Positions 1-11,400 of a stretch of DNA of 64,000 bases are shown here, in pieces. Under the pieces are notes generated by a model that searched no databases, was not told the origin of the DNA, and worked only from the letters and a program-made list of their open reading frames with translations. Position numbers and translations under genes: made by a program. How positions within the stretch are numbered: position 1 is the first letter of the stretch; the number at the start of each line of letters is the position of its first letter. The stretch is from Holothuria scabra (Eukaryota; Echinodermata; Holothuroidea; Aspidochirotida; Holothuriidae): NCBI GenBank assembly GCA_037179385.1, contig CM074188.1, forward strand, positions 26,491,318 to 26,555,317, given 5' to 3'.

Positions 1-2
1 CT

Positions 3-80
3 CTGAAGCCCCAGAATGACGACCAATATATCCGGTGTCTCCCCCAAAACAACAATCCTAGCTACGGACCTGGCAAATAG
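3..80 (+). CDS. possible 3' end of a coding exon, partial at window edge
   Basis: From base 3 the plus strand reads open for 25 codons with coding-like composition and ends in TAG at 78-80. The last residues read NNNPSYGPGK. The TAG overlaps a near-perfect splice donor (GTAAGT from base 80), so the exon may instead end at 79 and continue in an intron, with the final codon completed as Tyr. A PSYGPGKY ending would resemble sperm-tail PG-rich (SHIPPO/ODF3-type) repeats, but this is one short match and I do not name the gene. It would lie tail to tail with the DEG/ENaC gene, about 5 kb away. Only the end is visible. Confidence 0.3.
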   Translation: MKPQNDDQYIRCLPQNNNPSYGPGK

Positions 81-461
81 TAAGTAGAAAGGGGGCTTCT
101 TTTTATATTACTCTAGGTGAAATGTTTTGATGCAATGGTCAATAATCTACCAATGTTATTTAGTGATATGTTGCTTTACCACGTAATTTCTCTGGGCGCT
201 CAGAATTTTTCTACCAGCTTTATTAATCAGGGCACTCAAAAAGTGTGTTAAGGAGATTTCCATCCCCCTACATTACCTGCAACAACCTAGTGAGTCCTTT
301 TGTATGTCACTACCTTGCCCTAAATCTAAACATTACCACATCATTTCGTTTACGTGAAACCATTATCGATTCTGATGTACATTATGTAAATGACACGCTG
401 AGTTAATTGTGAATATTTTAACTGTAATTCTTCTCCAAAATGGAAATTTGAACGTCGAATG
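81..461. other. AT-rich non-coding stretch
   Basis: I see no supported gene or repeat here. If the donor at 80 is real, this is the start of an intron; otherwise it is 3' UTR or intergenic DNA. Confidence 0.4.
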
Positions 462-931
462 TACGGATCATTCTACAGTCTGTATTTATTTAAAGGCCCA
501 GTTCTACGGATCATTCTACAGTCTGTATTTATTTAAAGGCCCAGTTCTACGGATCATTCTACAGTCTGTATTTATTTAAAGGCCCAGTTCTACGGATCAT
601 TCTACAGTCTGCATTTATTTAAAGGCCCAGTTCTACGGATCATTCTACAGTCCGTATTTATTTAAAGGCCCAGTTCTACGGATCATTCTACAGTCTGTAT
701 TTATTTAAAGGCCCAGTTCTACGGATCATTCTACAGTCTGTATTTATTTAAAGGCCCAGTTCTACGGATCATTCTACAGTCTGTATTTATTTAAAGGCCC
801 AGTTCTACGGATCATTCTACAGTCTGTATTTATTTAAAGGCCCAGTTCTACGGATCATTCCACAGTCTGTATTTATTTAAAGGCCCAGTTCTACGGATCA
901 TTCTACAGTCTGTATTTATTTAAAGGACCAG
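462..931. repeat. 43-bp tandem repeat array, about 11 copies
   Basis: The core TACGGATCATTCTACAGTC recurs every 43 bases at about 463, 507, 550, 593, 636, 679, 722, 765, 808, 851 and 894, with only scattered single-base differences. The other half of each unit contains TTTAAAGGCCCAGTTCT, which closely matches the terminal inverted repeat of the MITE that starts at about 920. The array therefore looks like a tandem expansion of a transposon end plus some flanking sequence. The near-identity of the copies points to recent expansion. Confidence 0.9.
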
Positions 932-1222
932 TTCTCTCACCCGCAAACAGTACCAATCCTCCTAACTTTCTTGTTTAAGCGCCTCCCACAATTGTCTGAA
1001 ATTCATCCTCATCCAGATACAATCTCAGTTTATTGCTTCAAGGCGAGTATAGAAAAACTCAATTTATTTAACGAAAACTCTCAGAACCGTTCATGCTGTG
1101 TAACATAAGCTTTGATACTCTGCATTGTTTTAATAAGCTGTTAATCAAAGAGCTGAACCAATTTAGGATTTCGGTATCCTCGTGTCAAATTTGTAGTTTG
1201 GGGTGAGAGGTTTGGTCCTTTA
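920..1222. mobile_element. MITE-like element, TTAAAGG family, copy 1
   Basis: The left end reads TTAAAGGACCAGTTCTCTC and the right end reads GAGAGGTTTGGTCCTTTAA, forming imperfect terminal inverted repeats around about 300 bp of non-coding DNA. A second copy lies at 38714-39018 in the opposite orientation; shared inner phrases include the segments around GGGAGGCGCTTAA/TTAAGCGCCTCCC and the TGAATTTCAGACAATTG motif. A fragment of the same family lies at 57014-57165. No coding capacity is seen. Confidence 0.6.
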
Positions 1223-2701
1223 AGAAGGATTGGGGGTCATAACAAGTTTTGATATGTTAGAGGGATACTTATTCTAAGCATTTTGGTGCGCTAAAAATAT
1301 TTAAACGATTTTGTTTAAAAATTGGGATACTCACGAAAATGAGTATTTCTACTCGAAATAAGTGAGTACTTCAACTGAATTTGTGCAAAATTTTATATTT
1401 TTTAGAGTGTGTAGTTAGCATGGAAATGTGATGTGTTGTTCTCAAGATACGAGCAAGTAAAATTATCACATTTTCAACAAAGAGTGAACTTGAATCAGGG
1501 ATCTGCTAGCAGAGAGCACATATTACATCAAACTCCCACACAGCTGAACAGCCTTTAGTTTTTCTTTAAAATTTACAGCCAATTTTCTCCTTTACAGTTC
1601 TATATTATCAAAATGTGATTGTCTAAGTGTCACATGAGAACGTTGCAAAATTTGCATGCCCCACAGGCAGGTCCTATTCCTACTAACTTCAAGGTCAGCA
1701 AAAAAAGGAAACAAAGCATTCCTTGTCAATGTAATGAAGTGATATAACCTCTGCTGCCCTAAAACTAACTCACTTTGGAACACAAATCTCAGGACTTTAT
1801 TAAGTGATATCTCAAAAAAATGTACATGTCCGACTTGAAACAACTCACGTGTGTCCTGATTTAAATACAAAACTGGAACAACGAGTTTAAAAAATCTTCA
1901 TTGCCCAAGATATGACCATGAACTTGTGTATGTATAATAAAAAGCAACCAGTGTATTATTAAAATAAAGAAAAGTTAAACTACATTATGGTTCAAGGCTA
2001 TGTTAAGTAACCACCCACTCAGTTTCAGAGTTCAAACAATAAAAGTATAATTTAAACTCTTCCTTTTTTTATTTCAGAATTGGCATGAGGAGTTTTTAAA
2101 AAATACTAGTAACAGAACCTTTTGTCTTCAAAGCGTAAATTGGTCGTGAAATCAATAAACCGTTCATTCGTAAACTGACTCGGCGAAGACCGAACGGTAT
2201 CTAAGACCGAGTGTTTGATCACTACGCCGCATCTTTTTTTAATTTTGATAGAATCTTTAGCATCAGTTTTTAAGTCATTGTTTGTAACACACTGACGGAA
2301 TAAGAAGGCTACCCTAAACTGTGGATTTTTTAAAAGTTATCTTTTATACTTTTTTCTAATTTACTCGAACTTTCTCAGTTAATAAATCGACTTGACCTAA
2401 TTTTTCCTCTTCCGTTGCTACAATCTGACAATAGAATTTTTGATATAATCAATGGGAGTTACATAAAATCAACGTCTTTTCGTCTTTATTAGGAAATTAT
2501 ATAACGTGCGGTAAACTCAAACTCTTGACTTTGTGAGAAATTTTCAAATCAGAGGCTGGATGCAACTCCTCAACGGGTTCCGTTCAGTTCAGTGTAATTT
2601 TATTTCAACCTGAAATCAAATTTAATGACAATAACATAACGTGACTAAAATGAAATCGGTAACATAAAGATTGCTACATTTTTGAGAAAAAGAACAATTC
2701 T
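1223..2701. other. no gene seen
   Basis: This is AT-rich sequence with only short chance open frames, the longest 92 codons and without recognisable features. I see no credible exon. Confidence 0.4.
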
Positions 2702-2735
2702 AGATGAGATGATGAGATGAGATGAGATGAGATGG
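2702..2735. repeat. GATGA pentanucleotide microsatellite
   Basis: Repeats of GATGA with one shortened unit, ending at GATGG. Confidence 0.8.
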
Positions 2736-3396
2736 AGGAGTGGCAACTGAAGCTCCTAAGAGTTTGTGGAGGTTGACATCCCGTAACAACCGAAAAATTT
2801 AAGAACAAAACATAGGCAAAACTAGAAGGGAAAGAAACAAAAAATACAACAAATACTCTGAAAAAATGAGAGGAAAAAATCAAAAGTAGTTTGCAGTGAA
2901 ATAAACTTTCTTTTAAAAGTAAATACAATTATACATGTAGTAATCTCTGGGATAAAGTATTCCATAGTTTTGCGCCAATAAACATAAGACTGAGTTGATC
3001 AGACCTGAGCCTTCATGGGGAGAGCTGATTCACGGGAGCTCCACTGGGGTAGTGAAAACAAGTGAAGCGAAAGCTAAATAGATGTGAAACATTATGTACA
3101 GGGGTATAAAATTGGTTCCATTTTGCTCAAATGCAATATAACAACAATATTTTCCACAAAACTTATACTTACAACAAGCCATTAAGAGCAAGGCACGTTA
3201 TTATGAGTATAGTTAGAATAGAGTTAGCGTATTAATGTTCCACAAATAACACGATGTGTTACCCAGTTCACCAATAGAAAGGAAGAGAGAAGTTGCATCA
3301 ATACGTGAAAGGTATTAACTTACTGGGTAAAATTTACATACACGTGAACACAAGTTGCGTCACTCAGATTTTAATTTGGTCCAAGTCCTCCTCCTT

Positions 3397-3861
3397 ACGC
3401 CGCGGTCATACACTTTTTCTAAAGTCCTCCCGACTCTCTGGCAAAGAGCCGTTCGGAGAAACCAAAACCTTCACTGCTTCCCGAAGAAGTTATTACGTCT
3501 ACTGAAGGACAATACGTGACCAGCGGTCATACACTTCGACGAATTCGAAATGGATTCGGATCCGACTTTAGTAAATTTGTATTTTAATCTCCATATCTTC
3601 GGAAAGTACCAAAAATAAGCCAAAAGGACTACACAAAGTAAAATTTGTGTTACTTATCTCTTGATGTGAATGACGTCATATTGGAAGATACGCCTGTCTG
3701 ATAAAGCTCTCCGCGGGGCTTAGACCTTGAGTCAAATCATATGTTCACACGGTTGGCAAAGCCATGGTTCTTTCCTTCAAGAAATGGACAAGACTTTTAC
3801 AAAAATTACAAATAAGTCGAATCGGAATCCGATCAGAATTCGTTGTGGTGTGACCGCGGCT
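3397..3861. mobile_element. MITE-like element with GCCGCGGTCA ends
   Basis: The left end reads ACGCCGCGGTCATACAC and the right end GTGGTGTGACCGCGGC, an imperfect inverted repeat. An internal copy of the same end (AGCGGTCATACACTTCG) lies near 3521, so the element may itself be composite. No coding frame is supported. Confidence 0.45.
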
Positions 3862-4373
3862 TCAGTCTCCTCGAACGACAGGCGAGGAATACCGCGCAAG
3901 TATGACCCCTGTCGAACAGGGGCGGATATCACCCGTGAATATTTACATCTACCCTGGAATATCTATACAGGCTTACTCTAAAATGTCGAAAGGTAGGGTG
4001 AGGGTGAGGGTTTTCTTCGTAGATGTAATCTTAGATCAGAATTTGGTGTGTTAGTTCTACGCCAAAACTTATTTTTAGAAGGATTTATCCTCGGTTCATT
4101 GCTCTTAAACGGACTACATGAACTTGGTCAATTTGCACAGATTATGTATAAATCATATGCAGGGCTGGAGAAAATGTAAATTTCCCTGCAAGCAAATCAT
4201 TGAAATCAAATTCCCCAGGAAGCAAATCAAAATTTCCCAAAGACTCCATATGTTTGTTAACAAAAGAAGTCTAATTTCCCTCCAAATACCAAAATTTCCC
4301 TGATATGAGCTTCCTAAATTTCTGTTTTTTTTTTCAGCCATGATCATATGTACAATTGACTTCTAACCTCATA

Positions 4374-4551
4374 CGCTCTAAAGAGAGTATCGTCACTTTG
4401 ACCATTGATTTAGTCAACTATGCATCGACCTTAACTATGGTCAAATTTTAACCACATCTATAGTCAAAAGTGGCCAACTAATGTATATTGTAACTTTTGA
4501 CCACAGTGTGAGCCAAATATTTGACCATTGTTTGTGTCTTTTTAGAGTGCG
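4374..4551. mobile_element. small palindromic element with CTCTAAA ends
   Basis: The stretch begins with GCTCTAAAGAG and ends with TTTTTAGAGTGC. Between them the phrases TGACCATTGATTTAGTCAA and TTTGACCATTG are repeated in both orientations. It resembles the CACTCTAAA-ended MITEs found elsewhere in the window at 9.7, 10.1, 14.0 and 16.0 kb. Confidence 0.4.
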
Positions 4552-5065
4552 GCTTTACCATAGTTGATATATACTTCCCTGGTTGGGAAACTTAACGTGT
4601 ACCTATACGCACACACATACAAGTCCAAGCAGGTATGTTGAGGACATCAGAAAAGTGCGTCACGTGACATTCATGGTGCACACGATCGAATCGCGTGTAA
4701 CACTGCTAAAACAACCAACAGAAAAGGTACAAAAAGTAAGAAATGAATAAAATGGTGTTTGAGTGAACTGAACTACCAAAAAGTAAGTTGTCACCTTCGC
4801 ATGCACCCAAAGAGACAATTCAAGTTTTCAATTCAAGACCGAAATTGGCCGGTCTGATGATAAAAGGCGGATTTTTCCACCAGACCAAACACAAGACCAA
4901 ACCCTATACATCTTTGATCATAGACAAATTGTTTGTTATGAATGGTGCAATTGTGCGGATAATGTATTACCTCAAAATGTTTAGAAACCTATTAAGATTT
5001 TTGACTGGAGAAAAGTTACTTTTTCATTCCCTCCTTCTTTCAATAGTAGTTTTCCATGTATGATA

Positions 5066-5071
5066 TTTATT
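5066..5071 (-). promoter_or_regulatory. candidate poly(A) signal of the DEG/ENaC gene
   Basis: The minus strand reads AATAAA here, about 128 nt beyond the stop codon at 5199. This is a reasonable distance for a short 3' UTR. There is no independent support. Confidence 0.35.
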
Positions 5072-5198
5072 TGCAGTAGTTTTTTCCATCAAAGTTCACT
5101 GACAAATGTCAAGCTTTTTTTTTCATAACTTGTGACATGACGAAAAGTAACATACGTACAAGTTCATTGTGACACAGACACTTTTGTGAGAAGAATAT

Positions 5199-5447
5199 TC
5201 AAATGTTCCCTCCGTCTTTTGTTGTGAATAGTGTCTCGCGATTTTCTAACATCGTTGGCTTTATGGAAGGTTTAAGTTCTTGTATGGGTGTACTAGGCAT
5301 CTTCTTCACTTTTCCCGAGTTTTTTAAGCTGTGCCAAAGGAAAGCCATCACGGCTGATATGGTCTCGACGATTTCAAACATTGACAAGACTGAGATACCC
5401 AACCAGAGTCCCAGTTGACCGCCAACATCACTGAGGAGATCACCGAG
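5199..5447 (-). CDS. DEG/ENaC exon 11 (TM2, selectivity filter, C terminus)
   Basis: Encodes residues 508-589. It begins LGDLLSDVGGQLGLWLGIS, the canonical pre-TM2 and selectivity-filter sequence, runs through TM2 and ends with a basic, proline-containing cytosolic tail before TGA at 5199-5201. Confidence 0.93.
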   Translation of the reverse strand, partial: LGDLLSDVGGQLGLWLGISVLSMFEIVETISAVMAFLWHSLKNSGKVKKMPSTPIQELKPSIKPTMLENRETLFTTKDGGNI

Positions 5448-8400
5448 CTGAAGATAGTGAAGAACATGATAAAGTTAAAAAGCCATAAGTTCGAATCGTC
5501 TTGTCAGTTTGAGTGATGATAATCGTAACTGGTCATTTGCAACCCCATTGCTTGGTTCTTATCGATTTCAGGGTGTAAAATGATGATTTACTTCAGCTGT
5601 GATACAAAAAATATTTGGTGAACTCATTTAGCGAAAAAATGAAAAAAGTAACGAAATACTGAAATCCTAGCCAGGGATGACGCCAGGATTTGCCCGACGG
5701 GGGGGGGGGCAAGCTCCCCAACAGGGGGGCCAGAATTTCAAGGCCTCAACAAAGGCGATGAGTAGGTCTCGGTGGGACGTGACTGGGCAGAATTTGAGTC
5801 CATGTTTTTTACTCTTTTTTAACAAATACTTAAAAATTTGGAGTTTATTTTGAAGAAATAACTTAAAATTTTTGAACGAAATTTGGCTTTTTTAAAGACA
5901 ATTAAAACGTAGGGGTCTTTATTGAAGAATCTGTCCTTCATATGGGTGAAATCAAAAACGTTTGATACGCAACTGCTGAATTTTGTTGGCCTACGTACTA
6001 AGGACTCAAGACGAGACTAGAAGTTTGCCCTAAAAGCTTTTCCTTTTTGAACGAGGATTTGAAAATTTAGAGCTTATTACATTGCAGAAGTTTTGAAATT
6101 TAGTACAATAATTTTTTTAAGGTTTTAATGAAAAATTTAGGTTCTTTATTAAATGATATGCCTTTCAAGAGCAAAATTAAGTAAAATGTCGGGGTGATTA
6201 ACAGAGCTGGCTTTGGTTATTTGTTGTACTGAGTATCCATCGAAACTGGAAAATTTTGTCACTTTTAACAATCTGAAGCTTTTATTGGGGGACAATTGTA
6301 ATTTTATTAATTTATTAATTTTCAATTTGGGGGTCTTAATGGAAGAATCTGACCTTATTAGAAAAGTCTAGTAGGGGGTGACCTGAGTTTTGTTGGGCCT
6401 ACTGAATATCATCAGGCAGATTAAGGCCCCTGGACCACACTGGAAAATTTTCCCACGGGAAAAGTTTGCCTTCCCATATATATTTTAAGTTCTATATTGT
6501 ATATATTGAAATTGGGAGCGTTGCGGTTTCGTAGGGGCAGAAAATTGTTTAAAGAATCTACCCCCTCAGAAAGGTTAAATGGCATTTCCCAGAATTGTAA
6601 CTGGAAATGAAGCAGTCGTTATTTTGAGCTTTCCTTTGAAATCAAAGTTTCATTTCAATTAAAACAAACCAACTTTCTAAGTGATCATAAAATTACCAGA
6701 TAAAAGGTACAGCTACAGTTAGATGTATGGTCTTGTCTCTATTCGGGGAAACTATAACACTACTGAAACTACTGAAAACATGTGTGTGACTCTTCTGGGA
6801 ATCTTCGTTGTATTTAATTGCAAGATCCAATAAATAGATGAAATTTTCTACGTGACTGCGAAAATTCCAGACTTTAAATGGTTTTACTTCAAACTTATTT
6901 GAAAATATGTCACTTCACAAGGTGGCGTCAAATGAATTTTCAGTCAGACTTGTGGGGAGACATTCTTACGACACTGTTTATCTTTAAGTGTAGCTCAAAA
7001 CGGCATGGTCGATTTTCATTGCCATTGCAAGAATTCGGCCGTTGGGGCAGGCCAGATGGCAGACCATCGGGGACTGCATGCACATGAACAACTACTCGCA
7101 CGTTTTTGTAAGGAATTGTGAGTTTCCTAGAAGATACTGTATGGTCTTCTAGTAAGCAAAATCAAGAAGATGGTCCAGGGTGATTAAAGTTATCAGGCTC
7201 ATATCTTTTATCGGTCGGTAGATGAAGTCTCCTCGAGGAAATTGGAATTTCTCAGCAACACGGGGGGGTGGGGGGCGTCTTCCCCTACGGGGGCATGGCC
7301 TTGCACGCACAGATTGAAGATGGAGTGAGGGATAGTAAGAGTGATTAAAACCGATTCAGATAGGCATTGAAACAGCGTTACAAAAGAAAAAAATTGTTCA
7401 GAAAGAAAAAACAGTTCATGATCATCCATCCAGCAACTTCAGTCCTTAACGTTTTTCACAGTTTTTAGGCCTCTCCGAAAAAATGACGGGATGAGATAGG
7501 ACAAGGTACACGGAATAAGCTATAACAGAGCTAAGAAGAAGTGATTGAAAATCGATTCCAATATGCATGAAAACAGAATTAAAAAACAAAAAATATGTTC
7601 AAAATCACCCACCCAGTAACTTCAGTCCTTGTAGGTTTTTTTATTTTTTATTTTTTTAGGCCTCCCTGACGAACCTTCCCCGACGGAGGCCAGTTTTTCC
7701 CGACGGGGGACCATACCCTCCGCCCTTCCCCTCCCCGCGTCCCTCCCCACCACCCCCGGGTCCCTCCCCTCACCCAACCCCCAGCGAAAATCAAATATTT
7801 TTACCTGACGAAGATACGTCAGAGAATGGCTGACAACCTTAAGGGACCAATTTTTTGATCCTCATACCGTATACATTAATTGACTACTATTGGATTTCCT
7901 ATTATAACCTTTCTGATTTAAGGAAAAAACTAAACAAAATATTTTTTTATGAAGACTATTCCAATTAAAAAATCTCACCGAATAAGCTGGACTCTGGGTG
8001 ATTGTCTCGTAATTAAATTCTTGGAAATAGATCCGAACCTTTGCTACATTTTCCCTGAAAGAAAATCAAGGACAATCTTAGGAAAATGTATTTCTTCATA
8101 ATTTCTCCGTGATGGGCACATGAGCAAGGGGCAGGGGTGCTTGCTAATCACTTACTTAAGTTCAAGCAAAATTCATTTTCTTTTTCTAAATCGGACACAT
8201 TCCTCAGGTAAAAAGCTCTCCTCCTGTGCAAACGTTGCTTACGGCAAAATCGCTCAAAGTGGGGCAATATAGAGCTATTCACCTCACGTAAAGTCCAATT
8301 TTTAAACCAATTGAAGATAAGAGAAGCCATCAATCAACTTGCAATTTAATGAACACAATCTTGAAAATGAGAGAGTCTTTTTTCACATGCCAAATGTTAA

Positions 8401-11400
8401 TTCACACATGGATTAGGAACGCAAATGTCTAGGACCCTAGGTACAATGAGACACTAGGCGGTTTCGGCTTAACACTCTAAAAATAGGATCTTGGAGCTTA
8501 GGTGTAGCTTAGTGGCGTAGCAACGAGGGAGGGGAGTCGGGTTAGAACACCCCATGACCCAACCTTGCAATGCCAAAAATTCTAAATTAGCGGTTTTCTC
8601 TATTCTTAGACTTTTCCCTCGTTTTATTCCCCTCCCCCATGACACCAACCCTACCCCCCCCCTTAACACAATCCTATCTACGCGCCTGGTGTAGCTAGTT
8701 TCTTAGTCAGATAGAGGTTAACGACAATGTGCTGTATATTGTTAACTAGATGGAAAATGAGGCTCAAATACGATTTCAAATACAGTTGAAGCCCATGCGT
8801 TTTTTTTTTTTTTTTTTTTTTTCGAACAGGGAGCTTGGAGCCAAATTACAGCTCTCTGGTTCACGGCGGTGCAAATAAGTACTCCCCGTCAATATAGCCT
8901 CTTCGACAAGTAGGGAATACCTTTGGCACATTCTATACAGCTATCAAAAACCAACAGGCTTACAATCAGTGTACCATTTTGATAAGCAAGGTACCTTTCA
9001 CTTATTTTAATGAACAAACGAAGATCTGCATATGGGAAAAAAGGCTTAATTTTGGCATCCTTGTTTTCCCAAAAGAACTTACACCAATAATCATTTTCTT
9101 TGTGGTAAGGTGGGCCAAAATTTAGGACGTGCAGGCCATGTGCAAGATTTAAAGATCCAAGCACTTATACGTTTTATCCGGAGAGGTGATATTTTATAGG
9201 TATCACTTCCCTGCTTGTTGAGACAAGTTTATATCATACTGTCATATAGCCATCTTATTTTAAGATGCGATCAAAGTTGTTTCGTATGTCAGTATGTTGG
9301 AATGGAAACATTTGAAACGTTAGCTGGGCATATAAATAGTGGTACTTACTCCAGCCACTCGGATGGATCGGGCTCCCTGATGAGGAATGAGCGTGCCTCT
9401 TTGTTAGTTCTTTTAATGTCGTCATAGATCCTTTGCTATTAAACCAGAATTAATGACACAATTTATTGCAAAATTCACCCAATTAAATTATGAATACGAC
9501 ACTTGAATATACTTAGCGTTGGAGACGTACTCTGCATAGTGGGGTTCAAGTACCGTACTTGGCAAACCGAAAATGTCACTTTTCAAGGCAAAGCTTTTAT
9601 CTTTGCCTATTATTTTGAAACAGCAGAAAGAGTTGATGTAAAATACAAGTGAAGCATACTAGTTGAATTTTTTTCATACACTCTAAAAAGGTTGGTTAAA
9701 AAAACTTACCAACACTGGTCACGTATGTCAAATACCTGAAATTGGTAAAAGTTTACCTAATAATTGTTGATTAATGGGTTATCCAAGAGGTTTTTACCAC
9801 ATTACTGGGTAACCAGCCTTTGGGGAAACCAACTTGAATAAACAACACATATTAAGGAAAATTTAACCAATTTCCTGTATTTAACATACGTGGCCAGTGT
9901 TGGTGAATTTTTTTTAACCAACTTTTTAAGAGTGCAGACATTGTGCATAATTGTGATGTCACAGAGCAAAAAGCATGCCCTCCTTTGGGTGCAAAACAAA
10001 CCAACACAAACAAATGCAGGCAGCTGATTTGTCAATCAGTCGAATACGCACAAAGTCTGCTACATATGCATGGCAAATTCTTATGCGTGCGGCCACGTGT
10101 TCCATTGTTTTGCCCCCACTGATAACATCAGAAAGTCGTCAACACTCTAAAAAGGTTGGTTAAAAAAACTTACCAACACTGGTCACGTATGTCAAATACC
10201 TGAAATTGGTTAAAGTTTACCCAATAATTGGTGATTAATGGGTTATCCAAGATGTTTTTTACCACTTAATTGGGTAACAAGCCTGTGGAGTAACCAAATA
10301 AACAACACATATTGGGGAAAACTTTACCCAATTTCAGGTATTTGACATACGTGACCAGTTTCGGTGAATTTTTTAACCAACTTTTAAAGAGTGAATGCAC
10401 AAGATCTATCGCTTGACTCCAGCCAGACGCACGCTCTAATGTAATTCTTTCTCGCATTCATAGTGATTAGAAGAAAATCCTTATTAAATTTCACCTTAAG
10501 TTCGTTCAATTGTTAGGATTAAATTCTTGCGTTGGTAAATTCATACGCTAAAAAACTGCGCAAAGATACGTGTAAAGGTAATCAAATGATTGAAACGGGG
10601 GAAGTATAGTTCACCTTATTATATATACGTGTGAAGGTAGTATACGACTTTATATTAGAAGTTCATAGTTGAAAGTTTCTGAATGATGCTTGAAGATATT
10701 TGAAGATTTATGTTTCTTGCCTACCTTGACTACGGCTGAGGGCCAATACGCCACACTAATCGATGGTATGTAAACCGTCTCCCTGAAAAAACAAATGACT
10801 ATCATAAGTTACCCTACAAAACAGAGAAGTGTAAAGAATCACTCCAATAAAGTGAAATTGAAGACCAATCTAAATTTGTAGTGAAAAGTTTCAATCGAAA
10901 AGAGTCTTTCAAACTCTTTTTCACTTTGTTGGATTCAGATGGAGCCAACATCGTATGGGTACTTTATGTCATCTATAGAAAAACAGGCGAAGCCTTACAT
11001 TCTGAAACAAAAGAGTGAACATCACTCTAAAAAGAGTGTGCTGAGGGAACACGTGATGTAAGTGAAATTTTCACCCGAAATGGAATGACGCGTATTTGAC
11101 TGACGTTTTTCTTGGGTCAAAGGGTGCATCTAACGATTGATAAAGTGCATAATGTGTGAAGTTCTAATGCAGTCTTCTTGACAACACTTACTCGCAAGGG
11201 TTGAAACAATCGCATACGACATCCCCCGCCCGATAAGATAATTCCACTGCATTCTTGCATAACACATCTGTAATAAATCAAATACGTTTTATGAACATAT
11301 CACAATGTGTACTGAAGGAAGAGTTTAAGGCCAAATAACTATACCTTAAAGCGGGTTCTGTAATTCGTTTAGGGGCTATACACATGCGCACATCCTCCAA

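Noticed and set aside
462..931. Regular direct repeats that could suggest a CRISPR array
   Set aside because: The units are contiguous 43-bp copies with no unique spacers, in an animal genome, and derive from a MITE end.
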